Assembly: GCA_020650975.1 (NCBI GenBank)
Contig: JAIPMN010000605.1
Location: 8,287 to 72,286, forward strand
Direction of reading: 5' to 3'
DNA: 64,000 nt
DNA from: Apostichopus californicus
Taxonomy: Eukaryota; Echinodermata; Holothuroidea; Aspidochirotida; Stichopodidae
Shown here: one piece after another, positions 37,201 to 49,609 of the stretch
Layout: every line of letters begins with the position of its first letter
How positions within the stretch are numbered: position 1 is the first letter of the stretch
Made by a program: the position numbers and the translations under genes
The notes under the pieces: model-generated
Databases searched by the model: none
What the model saw: only the letters and a program-made list of their open reading frames with translations
What the model was told of the DNA's origin: nothing

Positions 37201-38599
37201 CTAGAAATAAAAAAGAAAGAGGACAAAACGTAAAAAAAGTTTGCACGCGAGACCTGACAAGTTGCCGTACACCTTGACATCGTCTTAAGAAGGTTTTATA
37301 TCACCGAGGCGCTGCTGGCAGCAAGAAGTGCTGAGACTGTGGGAAATTGTGGTCTGTAAGACGTACTGGAGTAATAATGCGTGAAACAGTATGAGTCTGG
37401 AGGGTTTCAAATCTAATATCGAATGAAAAACTCAATAAATAGATGTCTGGACAACATTCTATCCTTGAGAAAAGAATATATATAGATATATATATATTTA
37501 TCTATAGATATAAAAGCAAGTAATTTCAATTCCATGCTAAAGTGATCTCAAGGAAAAAAGGACAAAGAAGAAATATCACAGAAATTTTATTTTCATCTAG
37601 ATTGGGTCGGTTCTATTTCCAACGATATCACATTCTGCAGATCTAATACAAAATACTTATTTATGATAACGCAGATCATAATGCTGAAAGAAGGTGAATA
37701 TTTTGGAACTTCCTTATTTTATTTCAAAAACGAACAATTTATATGTCCAACGGTGTTGTTCCTGCTCCAGCACAAACTTACAGATCCAAATGCAGAAGGA
37801 TTGACTGAGCAACAGAATCCCCTACATTTGTAATTTTTATAGTTTTTTACTTATTTACTTATTTTACTTATTATTTTATTTTAAACTTACTTGATCAACT
37901 ACTTTATAATTAGGGAGAAATTATGACTCAATCAAAATGTGTTTTTTTTATACTTTTTCTATTCTTTTCTTCTCTCTTTTTTGTTGATTAACTGAGATAT
38001 ATTTTATCAATATTTATTAATAATATTCAAATATTTATTAATAATATTCATATATTATCTGGAAATAAATGTAAATTGGAACTTACTTTCAAAGTTGATA
38101 AAAGCTCAAAACTTCTTTTGAAATAAAATGTTTAAATTCCACCAGTATTTGCTACATATATTATTAACACACTGTGCTCCACCATCTCTAGGTGTGTAAG
38201 TCCTACTGGAGGAGAATTGCATTCCTATCCCGATATTTGAAAATCTTCTATGCATACCAAAACGTAAGATTAAATTAAAATGTAAAATGACTTTTCCAGA
38301 CGTATCCCTCATAGAGAGATGTGAGTATATATTGAATCCGGGTAAAACAAGACTCGAGTGCCCTATTTGCGTGCTCCATTTCAGTCAGTCAGTCAGTCAG
38401 TCAAGACAGAAGTCTTCATATTCAATATGGATATTAAAAAAAATATACTCATTCTCCTAATATAACATTTCCAGAGATATCGCACCAATAAAAATAGCAA
38501 GGAAAGACGGTTGAGCAGTCATCAGTGATAAAAAAAAACATAATTCAACAGCTGTGAATGATACATGTACAAATTAAAAGAAGTTAGCAACTTAAAACT

Positions 38600-38900
38600 T
38601 CCAACCATCATTATTGGTCAAAGTGAAAGAGATGTCATTGGTAGATGAACTATGTCTCCCACCCCCCACCCCCTTTTCCTCACCTTACCCTCTACAGCCA
38701 GGAGAAGCAAACTCAACCATCATAATTGTTTGATACAACAAAGATATGTTATTGATGGACGCTGATTGTCCAATCCCCCCAACCCCCCTTCTCATCCCAC
38801 CCAACCAAATGTTATCATTGTTCAATGCAACAAAGATATGTTATTGATGGACACTGATTGTCCAACCACCACCCCCCCCCTCCCACCATCCACAACAAGG
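38600..38900. repeat. Tandem duplication, about 110 bp, 2-3 diverged copies
   Basis: The segment ATATGTTATTGATGGAC, CTGATTGTCCAA and a C-rich tail occurs at about 38744-38790 and 38836-38890, with a more diverged copy (AGATGTCATTGGTAGATG) at 38630. Confidence 0.75.
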
Positions 38901-39444
38901 AGAAGCAAACCAACCGTCATTATTACAGCTGAGAAGACTTTGATGGAGATTTCCAACATCGAAGACTGAAAACTTAAACAAGTCTATAAACATTACATCA
39001 TCATAGCAACGTTATATGCTTGTTTGTTTTTTCTTCTAATTACATACTTTGGCTTCTTTTCTGTCAATTAAGTGAGTTTGAAAATGCCAATTAACCCATT
39101 ATGAAATAATCACTGTTCTGGTGCTGTTGTTTCTTTTTTTTCCTGTTTATTTCACTATATAATCCAAAGACTCTGTGTAAATCATTTGGAGACTTCAGCG
39201 AATGTTATAATATTCAAATTGACATCATGTACAGTCATCAGAACATTAACAAGATTTTATGTTACTAAATGATTCAAGATAAATTAGTATTTGATTGAGT
39301 TAAATTTAAAGCAAGGATTATCAGCTGTTCCTGTTAGGGTCCTCATTAAATAGGTTGGGTGCTCATTAAATAGGTTAAAGAGATACGAAGCGTCTGCACA
39401 TGAAAATAGGTCATACAGTAGTAACCCTAGGTATGAGGCTTACA

Positions 39445-39545
39445 TATAGAGGGCGCACAGTGCTAAAGGGTTACCAGTTCATTCTAGGTACCGTAGAACA
39501 AGAGTGCTAAGGTTGTGGGGAGGCAGGTAAGCAAGGCACGAATTA
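39445..39545 (+). repeat. Dispersed repeat, copy b
   Basis: Right-hand 100 bp of the family described at 36230 (AGAGGGCGCACAGTGC to CAAGGCACGAATTA); the left part is missing. Confidence 0.8.
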
Positions 39546-39802
39546 AATATCTGAAATTATAGTGCTACAAATTACAGCTTAAACTTGCACCTACAGTACT
39601 GTATTCATCAGAAACGAGGAAAAGTAAATCTTGTCAGTATGACCTAACTTCATCACTGGGTAACCATAACGAGTCTTTCAACCCAAATTGAAATTCTTGC
39701 CAAACCATGCAGTTGTGTTTGCAAGCCGACGATTCAACATCATTTTAAGAAACAATTTATGAATGTACAGTAGCAGTGGAATATAGTGTACTTGGGGTAA
39801 AC

Positions 39803-40171
39803 TTTACACCATTCTGGAAGACACCATTCAAGTAGACCTTACACACCATTCTGGGAGACACCATTCAAGTAGACCTTATACACCATTCTGGGAGACACCA
39901 TTCAAGTAGACCTTATACACCATTCTGGGAGACACCATTCAAGTAGACCTTATACACCATTCTGGGAGACACCATTCAAGCAGACCTTATACACCATTCT
40001 GGGAGACACCATTCAAGCAGACCTTATACACCATTCTGGGAGACACCATTCAAGTAGACCTTAAACACCATTCTGGGAGACACCATTCAAGTAGACCTTA
40101 TACACCATTCTGGGAGACACCATTCAAGTAGACCTTATACACCATTCTGGGAGACACCATTCAAGTAGACC
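39803..40171. repeat. 37-bp tandem array, about 10 copies
   Basis: The unit is ACACCATTCTGGGAGACACC followed by ATTCAAGTAGACCTTAT. It is highly homogeneous; each unit itself contains two ACACCATTC words, so it probably grew from a shorter repeat. Diverged units reappear at 40585-40690 beyond the MITE. Confidence 0.95.
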
Positions 40172-40208
40172 GTGGATGTACAGTAGCATGCATCATAGTG
40201 TTCTAGGT

Positions 40209-40577
40209 TTAAAGGGTGTGAAGACTCGCGCACAAAGAAACGTCTCATGCCGGTAATCTGACCTAGTTTCGAATGAGGTGTAACAGAAGTGTTAGACACC
40301 ACCATCGATCCCAGAAAATACACACACAGCTTGCTACCGTCGGTAATTAGACACTAGTGTACAGTCAATACATACAGCTACGGTCAATACCAACAACACA
40401 GTGTAATTAGCAGCGATGGACATATCAGGTCTAGATGAAAGATAACAAGGTATCATGTTTCATTACTGTACTGTCTGCATTTTGTAGCGACAAGAAGAAA
40501 ACGTCATTTGCAAGCAACGAAAATTAACTTTTTCAGAGCGCGGCACATGGTTTGGGGCGAGTCTTCAATGCCTTTAA
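40209..40577 (-). mobile_element. MITE-like element, copy 2 (inverted relative to copy 1)
   Basis: On the minus strand this matches 8530-8886 over its full length with scattered substitutions and small indels, and has the same inverted ends (TTAAAGGGTGTGAAGACTCG at one, CTTCAATGCCTTTAA at the other). It sits beside a 37-bp tandem array, diverged units of which (ACACCATTCT...) continue on the far side, so the element may have landed in or beside the array. Confidence 0.7.
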
Positions 40578-43500
40578 GTTGAACACCATTCTGCGATCAA
40601 GACACCATTCTAGAAAACACTTTATGGATGTAGCAATTCCCTTGTAAGAGTTCTTTCGTTACATTATATTAATACCATTCTTGGAGACATCATTGAACAC
40701 CTGTGTACATTGTAAAGATTAGCAATTATCATTTTATTAATTATCAATTATCATAAATCAGATGCACCCAAACCATTTTCAAATAGACTACAGTGGGTAT
40801 ATTCCTTTAATATCAGAAAATCACAAATCAGAGAGGGAATTACACTCCTGCTGTGATCGCCAGGGTCTCATGCACATAGGCTCTGTTTTCATTTGATTTC
40901 CTTCCGTGGGAGGATGGTCGATATGAGATCCTGAAACTACCCATGAAAATAACAACTCAGCTCTGTCTAGTTCAAAACTGAGGAGAAAATTATTCCTGAT
41001 ATGATGACAAACTTTGATAAAAAGAGTAATAAAGGTATGTGAGGTGCATAATTCTAGCCATATTTCACCCTGGATATGACCCCCTCCTACTTCTACAACT
41101 TGATAAATCTACATAATGTAGTTATCATTGTAATGTATGTCTGGCATACATAGCTATACAGTATCTTTGCATGATACACAAATTCTTCAGCCTGCAGACG
41201 TGAGCTGAAAATGATACTCTTTTGCATGTTATAGTTCTTTGAATTACTGAGCAAATTAACAAACTAAAATAAAAATAAAAGAAGACTAATGAAAATCAAA
41301 TCAAAAAATGTCTGTTCATAGAGAATTTTAAACGGCTCGAAGAAAAAACAACGACAATAAGACGAGAAAAAGAAAAGAAAAAAACATGTCATGTCACAAC
41401 TTGACGATACATTTCGAAAAAATACATGAAAATTACGAGCCAGCTTACATTAACAAAACCTAACCTACATTAACTTTTTAGATACAAACAGTGCTTCAAT
41501 TTTTCTAACTTTTGACAGAGATAATTATGACAGGAACAACTGCACCAAAATACCCCCACCCTCCTCCCCCCCCAAAAAAAATTGAAAGCCTTTTCCCATA
41601 CAGTACAGTTGCAAAAAACTAAAAAAAATAGATGTGTTTTGTTAAACCTAACAAGTTGTTTATATAGAAATGTACATGCATTATCACTCCTTTATTGGAC
41701 ACTACCTGTTTCTGTCAGAATGGCCACGATGTACTTTCAGTAAATTAACTTTCATCGTAATATCTATAACTTCATTCGTAAACTGATAAAGAGCTGAACC
41801 TTCCAAGGATCGACCATCAAATTCCTATTGATCATTGATCAGCCAAATTTAATATATCTCTTCACGTCTGCATGTTAAAATAACTACGAATATATGCATT
41901 TGTGAACACACTTTAACCAATTAATTCTGAAAATGAATAAAACTCAAAATTACATTAATATGGTCATCGAAAGAGGTTATTTTTACCTGTTTTCAGATCC
42001 GTTAGAATAGACAACCATGGAAAGTCTGTCCACTTAAAAAGAAAATACCAACGCAAGTTTAACCGTAGCAGAGAAACCTAAACATCAGATTCACTATGTC
42101 TCTACACTAACAGTCGTTTGCAGTCCCGAGTGGCCTTCCCAAGGAATACTTACAGCATGTCTTAGTACCATACTCAAAGACACTCAGCTATTAACTTTAA
42201 AAGCTGAGTGACTTTCATTCAGTCAGAAAAGAATCAAAGGAAACTGTTAACTGATATGGCGTCAACACTGTAAAAGTGTGAACAATTAGCCAAACTATTC
42301 AAGCGTAATATATGAAGCCAATTGAATAACAGGTGTTGCCATGGAAACGGAATACATGCTAAGTAAACTGTGTGACTTAAGTCACCAGCTTATATATAAT
42401 AATAATAATAAACAACACAGGTCCGTATAGAATTTGAAGCAAATTGTTTTATACAATTTACCACGTCACCGATCAAAAACCAAACATGACGAAATCGTAC
42501 TAACGTACGATTTTCTCAAGGATCATTTTTTTTTTTTATCAAAGCAAGGATTCTCGGTGTTCATCTGTGGTACATTTGTCTGTAATATGCTATATCTGCA
42601 AATCCAAATAACGGGACAATTAGTGAAAGAGTTCATTAATTAATAGAGAGCAATAACCACATATCACTGCAACCAACAGAGGCACTTGATATACTACGTT
42701 GGTTAGGCTAATTTACTTCTGCTATCAGTTGATCGACCCATTTCAATTGAAAAAAAAAAGTTCTATCCACAGAATGAATTAAGGAGGCCTGAATGTGCAT
42801 CAATGTTACTAGTCTTACATTCCAGTGTTTCACACGTTCCAGCAAAATTCAAAAACACATTTGGAAGACAACTGTTTGGTTCTGGTCGTCAAAATCATGA
42901 TACCCAAAATTTGACCAAAACACACCGGGTATTACGATACTTAAACGTGACAGCAATCGACTATTGCTAAAGCATCAAGTTGAAGAGGATAGTCCATGCA
43001 GAGGTAACTTAACATTTGGTGGATAAAATTGGCCCGGAAGATAATAAAAAATAAGGGACACATTTTGGTTTTTGCAATAGTGAACTTGAAGTAAACAGGC
43101 CAAAACTATATCAAAATATTTTGGAAACTTTCTGCAAATCTGCTATTTCATAATGAAAGTTGGAAAGTAATGAATTGCATTGTTATATAAGATTTTTCAA
43201 GAACGTTTTGCCATAACGATGGTCAAAGCTGCTTCTATTAATTTTGGCTATAAAACTTTGTGCAAAATTCAGCCACTAAACTTTATCCCCAAAACTGAGT
43301 TTATATCCTGGACAATATAAGAATTCTATTGACGTCAGATGGAACACTTATATTTGAATAGTTGAAATAAGGACATCTTAGGGAAAATCCCCTTCATAAA
43401 TTAAACAAATAGTAGCATAATATGGCTATAATAATACAATGGAGTCCAAACTATGAACTCAGTTCTTTTGAGATTTATTGCCAAACAACTAATAAATAAA

Positions 43501-44194
43501 ATAAAATATTGGTATTGTCAAAAGTATTGACTTCCTTTTTTTATATAATAAAGCAACTTTTTCAGTTTTTTTTTTTTAACATTTGAGTATTACTTAAAGT
43601 AAGATTGCAAATAAGCAACCTATTAAAGACCTCTTTCTAGATTATTTTTCAATCAAATGAATATACTTGAGTGGGTGGGCAATTAATTTTGATTCCATCC
43701 GCGACATTTCGTCGGCTAGACACTTTTTCACGGTAGTACACAAACCAAATATATGGAGAAGAAAATTTCAAAATGTCTGCTTTGTTGTTTTTTGCTTTGA
43801 CACTTTACTTGACTTAATAAACTAAATGAGATAATTTGCCGAACGATTTTACCATAGACTATAGCATTGAAATTATTTATCAATTTCAACTAAGAAAGCT
43901 TCTTTTTAAGTTGATTTTTATATTAATAAGAATATGCAGTTTTATTTAATAAAAACACGAACAATTAACTTTCATTTCAAGTAGTAAAGAAAAAGTTGTA
44001 ATAATAGAAATTTCCCAATTCAGTTGACTTTTTGGCATTTGTTATTATAATATTAATAAGTAATAGTTGGGAAAAGTGTCTGTTAACTATTACGTTACTC
44101 TCAAGTTGTACTATTTAAAGCCATTATTGAACCATCCATGAAAGGCTGAGATGATTGCAAAACTAACGTCTACAGTTGGCCAAGTACCACAGTA

Positions 44195-44393
44195 TGATAT
44201 CAGCTGTATGGTCTATTCTGTAGCCTAATATAGCCCTATTTAGATACTGTTTGCATGAACCAAGGCTAATGCCATTAAACCTGTTGGGGCGGTACCAGCT
44301 GTATGGCCTATACTGTAGCCTAATATAGCCCTCTTTAGATACTTTATGCATGAACCAAAGGCTAATGCCACTAAACCTATTGGGACCATCTTT
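44195..44393. repeat. Tandem duplication, about 103 bp, 2 copies
   Basis: AGCTGTATGGTCTATTCTGT to AAACCTGTTGGG is followed by a copy with a few substitutions (AGCTGTATGGCCTATACTGT to AAACCTATTGGG). Confidence 0.9.
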
Positions 44394-45175
44394 TAACCGT
44401 GCATTCTTGGACAAAACGCAAATCTCCGTCGAGAACCAACGTACCGCAATTTGAGTGAATTATGTTTGAAACTGAAATGCATTTATGAATGGCAGGTACA
44501 CGAAGACAATTTTTAACTTTATGGTTACTTGGCAGCAGGAAAAAACAAATGAAATATTGGCATGAAAACTAATTCACAGGTTCTTAAACAATTTAGAAAA
44601 CATCAATGACATTTATTTGATCTTTCAAAATGTTCTTATACCATTCATTACTTAATGTACAGTGTTAAGCCATTTGAGCTTATATAGCTGCGGCAAAATG
44701 AATGTTGGATGAAGCCGGGAGTTATCAGATCATCTGTGAATATATCTAGGTCATCATTATTGCCCCCAAATGTGCTAGAAGGTCAAACAAATGGTCACTG
44801 ATGATGCTCAGATTTTAACAGGCATTTTAGTGCAAGTCCAGTTCAAAGCATTTTCCTTCGATCATCAAACCATTTACTATATATATTGTTTGATTAAACC
44901 GGCTCTTTATGTCTGGGAATACTTTTGGAGTGTCCGAACATTCTAGGAAGGTACTTTTGAACATTTTCAGCAAATAATTAGTCTGCTCAAAATTTAGCAG
45001 CAACCCTGACGATTACCTTTAAAAAATGAATATAACTACAGGTAAATTGGTCAAGTTCAAAGGCAAAAATCATTAGGAATAAGAGAAAAAAAATTGTCAA
45101 CCAACTTAGTAGTTTAATCTGTGAATTTATACAAACGCGTGAGATTATCCGATGATTTCCACATACAGAACTTAC

Positions 45176-45235
45176 CTTTACAGGAGAGACACACGCTGCC
45201 ACCACTTTATGCGTTTTCTTTGCTAGCTTCTCCAT
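45176..45235 (-). CDS. Second candidate alternative first exon of the DGK gene
   Basis: An ATG opens 20 codons, MEKLAKKTHKVVAACVSPVK, ending at a perfect donor AAG|GTAAGT in phase 0, which again fits exon 4. About 175-190 bp upstream on the minus strand lie an alternating TA run and a TGACGTA element, which could be a TATA/CRE-like promoter (weak inference). The start context is poor (pyrimidine at -3). The basic leader (KLAKKTHK) is not a domain I recognise. Shorter and therefore less secure than the candidate at 49.5 kb. Confidence 0.35.
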
Positions 45236-45404
45236 GCAATGTCTGAATGCTGCAGCTTCACAACGAGAAACCAGCAGACCAAATAGAGATTATTTGTCAG
45301 CACAATCAAAACTATAAAGCTCCTCGACAAAAGCAGCTCTATTTACGTTGCACTTCCTTTATGCATTCACGCGGCCAATCTTTCTTTAAAATGAACTGCT
45401 ATAG

Positions 45405-45435
45405 TATACGTCATAATATATATATATATATGTAC
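45405..45435 (-). promoter_or_regulatory. Possible TATA-rich promoter with a CRE-like site for the 45.2-kb first exon
   Basis: On the minus strand an alternating TA tract is followed by ATTATGACGTATAC, which contains a CRE half-site. It sits about 175-200 bp before the ATG of the candidate first exon. TA tracts are common in this window, so this is weak evidence. Confidence 0.15.
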
Positions 45436-45659
45436 ATGTATATATACATACACACCATTGTCTCTTCTTTTGAACATTAATACGAAACCAATATAAATAC
45501 CAGCCGAAGCAACTTTCTATAAAATACTCCACACTTGAAAGCACTCGACAAAAGCACTTCATGACAATAGCTTGTTGCATTGCATGAGAGCAATTGGAAT
45601 CTAGAATTATATTAATAACTTCAGATATTTAGTTCAGAGGATCTTTACCTATCTTGTAC

Positions 45660-45695
45660 CTATAGGTATATAAACAATATATATATACAAAAAAA

Positions 45696-45734
<39 letters not shown>

Positions 45735-45765
45735 TACAGAATATATATAGATACAGATAGGTAGA
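45660..45765. repeat. (TA)n and TAGATA microsatellite
   Basis: Runs of TATATA with ATAGATACAGA interruptions. Confidence 0.9.
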
Positions 45766-46224
45766 TGCACACCTGTTACACAACGCAGTATTAGCTTATT
45801 ATTGGAGAGCTACAATAAATGCAACAACAGCAAAAACAGTGGGTAGAAGTTTTTAAATATGTGGGTATATTTACTACACGCTTTATTGGCAATGCCAGAC
45901 CAACTTCCCCTATTGATATAGTGTACTACTAAAAATAGACAGAACGACTGCATCCATGGCGCTCAGATGGGTTGACACTGTAGTGAGTGTGTATTCATTG
46001 CACTGTATTGTCGACATGCGTGCAGGTACATATAGAGATATTGACTATTAAAACAGAGAATGACATAAATTGGGTAATTAATTTGGTGAATAGTACAGCT
46101 CTACAAATTTTGTGTAATTAGGCCCTTCATTAATTATTAACCTTGTAACAACGTTGGCTATAAAAAATATTTTTATTATTGATGGAATAATAAAAAGTTT
46201 CCAAATTTATAGAACCCAGCCTGC

Positions 46225-46379
46225 AGGAAAACTTAAAAAACAAAGCATTTTGCAGGAAATATAGATTGAAGTCAGTTAAAAGGATAAAGATTGGCTTAAA
46301 ATTTAAAAAAAAACCTTAAAAAACAAAGCATTTTGCAGGAAATATAGATTCAAGTCAGTTAAAAGGATAAAGATTGGCA
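46225..46379. repeat. Tandem duplication, about 86 bp, 2 near-identical copies
   Basis: AAAAAACAAAGCATTTTGCA through AGGATAAAGATTGGC occurs at about 46234-46294 and 46317-46378, separated by an A/T-rich spacer; only one base difference is evident. Confidence 0.9.
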
Positions 46380-48369
46380 ATGTTGACAAACCTGTCAGCT
46401 CTTAGGTTATTTCACCCTTCTACCCTCCCCCCCCAAAAAAAACAGACAGTCCAATTTATATGCTTTTTGTGATATGAACAGAAATTGAAAACCAAAACAT
46501 TTTGTTTCATTGGACTTACTGTAATCTTTGACTCATAAACTGAAACGTCAGTTGTCATAAAACCATCAGAAACAACAGCATTAATACTCTCCAAGCTAGG
46601 CTAATGTAACATGAAAGTAATATAATATATAGAGCAGCCATAAACATGTCGAAACCCTGTGATTAAGTTACTAAACCTTACAGGCACTCTGTAATATTAA
46701 TTGTCAAAGAGTTTCCACTTGAAATGATTTATGTACTTTGAATTTGCCCACAGGTGGCTTATAATTTGAATTCTCACATTACATAGAACCTCAAACAACT
46801 ACAAATGTTTCGAAATTATTTAAAAAATTAAAAAAAAAAAAAAATCAAATTAATACAGCCTCCGCAGGGAAAAATTAACCATTTTCGAATGGCAAATTTG
46901 CTATCCAAATGGCTCAAATTGCTTACAAGTCCAAAGATGTAGGCTATTGGCTATACAAGTTTTTGTACACAATTAAAATACTATTGTCTTTTAAAGAGAC
47001 AAAATCCAGAGCCTTCAAAGCTGCTTCAAAATTTATAATAAATATATTTATGAAAGGGAAGTTTCACATTAGACTGCTACACTGTTCACGCAGGTTACAT
47101 CTTAGGAGCTCTCTACTACGTTTATTGTTATTCTAATCAAACTGGTGAATAGCAAAACAAGTGCACGGTCATCGCATCTGCGATCGTGCATATATATGTG
47201 ATGAAACGTTGAGTTCTTTTTGGACGCCATTCCTAAAATACGTCCCAAGGATCTTGAGTTTGCAAACTACTGACTAATGAAATCAAAAGAAAAGATAATG
47301 AACATTTTGCTAAAACTATTCTGAAATAGTTCATATTATCCAGGCATTCACATTATCGTAGGCCTACTTTCATACAGGAAGTGGCCCCACTCTACAGCTC
47401 TATACTTGGCATCAATGAACTGGAATCACAAATAAAATATTTTGTGATCATATACTACTAAACTAAAACTTGAGGTATAATGAGTAACATGGTTTTAATG
47501 TTCAAAAACATGACTATCACTTAAGCTCTCAAAAATCCTATGAAATATGTTATTATTTCAAAAACACTTCAAAAACTATCATGAGTGGCATTGCTAACCA
47601 GAGTGAATGCACAATATAATTTACATAGTGTTATATTGCTTGTACGTGATAATACTTGTAACATAATGAAAGATATTATAAATATAATGCACTGGATAGG
47701 AGATTAGCAAATACTCCAGGCTTTCATTATCTGATGGCTTAGCATATAGCAAGAGGTGTAGGGACGCGGCACCTCATTAATTTATGCTATAAATAAATTC
47801 CGTAATTCTTATTTCAACCCAGTTTGGATCTAAGTTTCATCGGGAATCTGAGCAGACGAGAATAAGACATTCATAAATTTCTACGAATCTCATAGCACAA
47901 GCTTTGAGCTCCTTTAAAGAGATACACTAGTCATTATGAGAATGATAGGCCTTGCGCCTAAATGAGTAGGTCACTAAACCTGAGGGCAGGGGGGGGGCCA
48001 CATTTGATATTGTGTCTCCCACCCTTCAGTAAGTGGGGGGATATGTCCCATGTCCACCCCCACCCCTTGCCCCTCCCCACCCATAATTGACGCCCCCTGG
48101 TATACAGGAAATATACAGTAATTTATATGGCACAAAAGTTAAGATCCTTCCAAACTGCTATGCAAAACCTAAATGCTAAATTATTCCCTGGAAGTTAATT
48201 AATTTCTGAATTATAACATTATAAAATTTATAGTCAACACTGCAAGTACAGTAAGTTTTGTCCATCCTTGATGATAATAGTTTGAACTTTAATACCCAAA
48301 CAAGGACCAACATATAAAAAAAAACATTAAAAAAAATATATAAATACAAAGTCCATCCAATGTTTACTG

Positions 48370-48850
48370 TTAGAGTTGGCAAGGCTTTCAGACTTTGACC
48401 TCTGTTGACTACAAAAACAATAGGATTCTTGTACACATAAAAGATGGCTCTACACACATACTACATAGAGTCTATGGAGTTAATCCGGGCTTCCATTTGG
48501 GAATTAATGGTTTTCAGGCTTTGACCTCTACTGAACGTTGACTCCACATAAAACAGCAGGTTTCTACAGTAGTACTTGCCACGCTGGCTCTACAACCCAA
48601 TGAATAACTACGAAGCTCCTGAAAGTTTTACTGAAGGGATTTACTGTTTGAAAGTTTTCATACTTTGAAATCTGTTGAACCCCAGTGACAATTAACTGAG
48701 AAGGGTTTCTTGTACCCTTGAGCTACTGGATATCCCTGCAATGTATGAATTGCATATAGCCTCATTCTTCAGGTAATACTTACAAGGATCTCTGAGACTG
48801 ACCTCTGTTGACCTTGATAAACAGCAGGCTTCTTGATCTCACTAAGGTGG
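48370..48850. repeat. Old tandem array, four strongly diverged units of about 130-150 bp
   Basis: The words TTTGACCTCTGTTGAC, AACAGCAGGTTTCT and TGGCTCTACA recur at 48390, 48520, 48660 and 48800 with decreasing likeness. Confidence 0.55.
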
Positions 48851-49462
48851 ATCCATATACCAAGTATGTACTTTTTGAGTTAAACATGTTTACAGGTCAA
48901 TATGTACATACACACATACATACACCCATATATACATGAATTCAAGATATACATACACACATACTGTACACGTATTAACATACCCACATAACACCACCAT
49001 CACATATAAATTACTTTCACAATGGTATTAAGGAATTGATCCATACATGTTTCTAACTACATCCAATCACACACGACATGCTCATTTACAAAGACCGTAT
49101 ATCATATTTATATTCAAGTTAAAAAAAAGATCTTTTTACAAACAGAAATTGTAAATCATGAATCTACACTGGTACAGCACTAACCCAACACTGTTAAACA
49201 CAATATGCTCCCACAATTAACGCTGTTGTCTATTATCCTGCACAACAAAATTACAACTCAGAAATGTAATTCCAGGTATAAACTCCACAAAATGCTATAT
49301 ACTTCCAACCTTCTCCAAGCTCTCCAACTTCTGTCTTTATAACCAGAACTCATGCTAAGTAATTCAGTCAATCCTCTAAATGCCACAAAAAACAAACAGT
49401 CGAAAGATTCAGGAAATAGTAAAGAATGAAAAAAAAATTTTTTTTCTTTATTTAAAACATAC

Positions 49463-49609
49463 CAATCCTGCCGGCATCCTTTGGAAAGTTTCAAACGGTA
49501 AACTGCTTTCTTCATGCAAATTTGATTCCATAATATCCAGCTCGCCTAACGCTTGCTGGTTACAATTGGCTTCACAGCATCTGGTGTTGAATATACCTCT
49601 ATCACCCAT
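49463..49609 (-). CDS. Candidate alternative first exon of the DGK gene (PH-less isoform)
   Basis: An ATG in the context GCAATGG opens a frame of exactly 49 codons ending at a good donor, GGATTG|GTATGT, in phase 0. That is the phase needed to join exon 4. The peptide starts MGDRGIFNTRCCEANCNQQA and ends ETFQRMPAGL; I recognise no domain in it. It lies in the 16.5-kb intron between the PH and C1 exons, so use of it would make a kinase whose PH domain is replaced by this short leader. Alternative first exons are known for vertebrate type II DGKs, but a PH-less form here is an inference. A chance open frame cannot be excluded. Confidence 0.45.
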
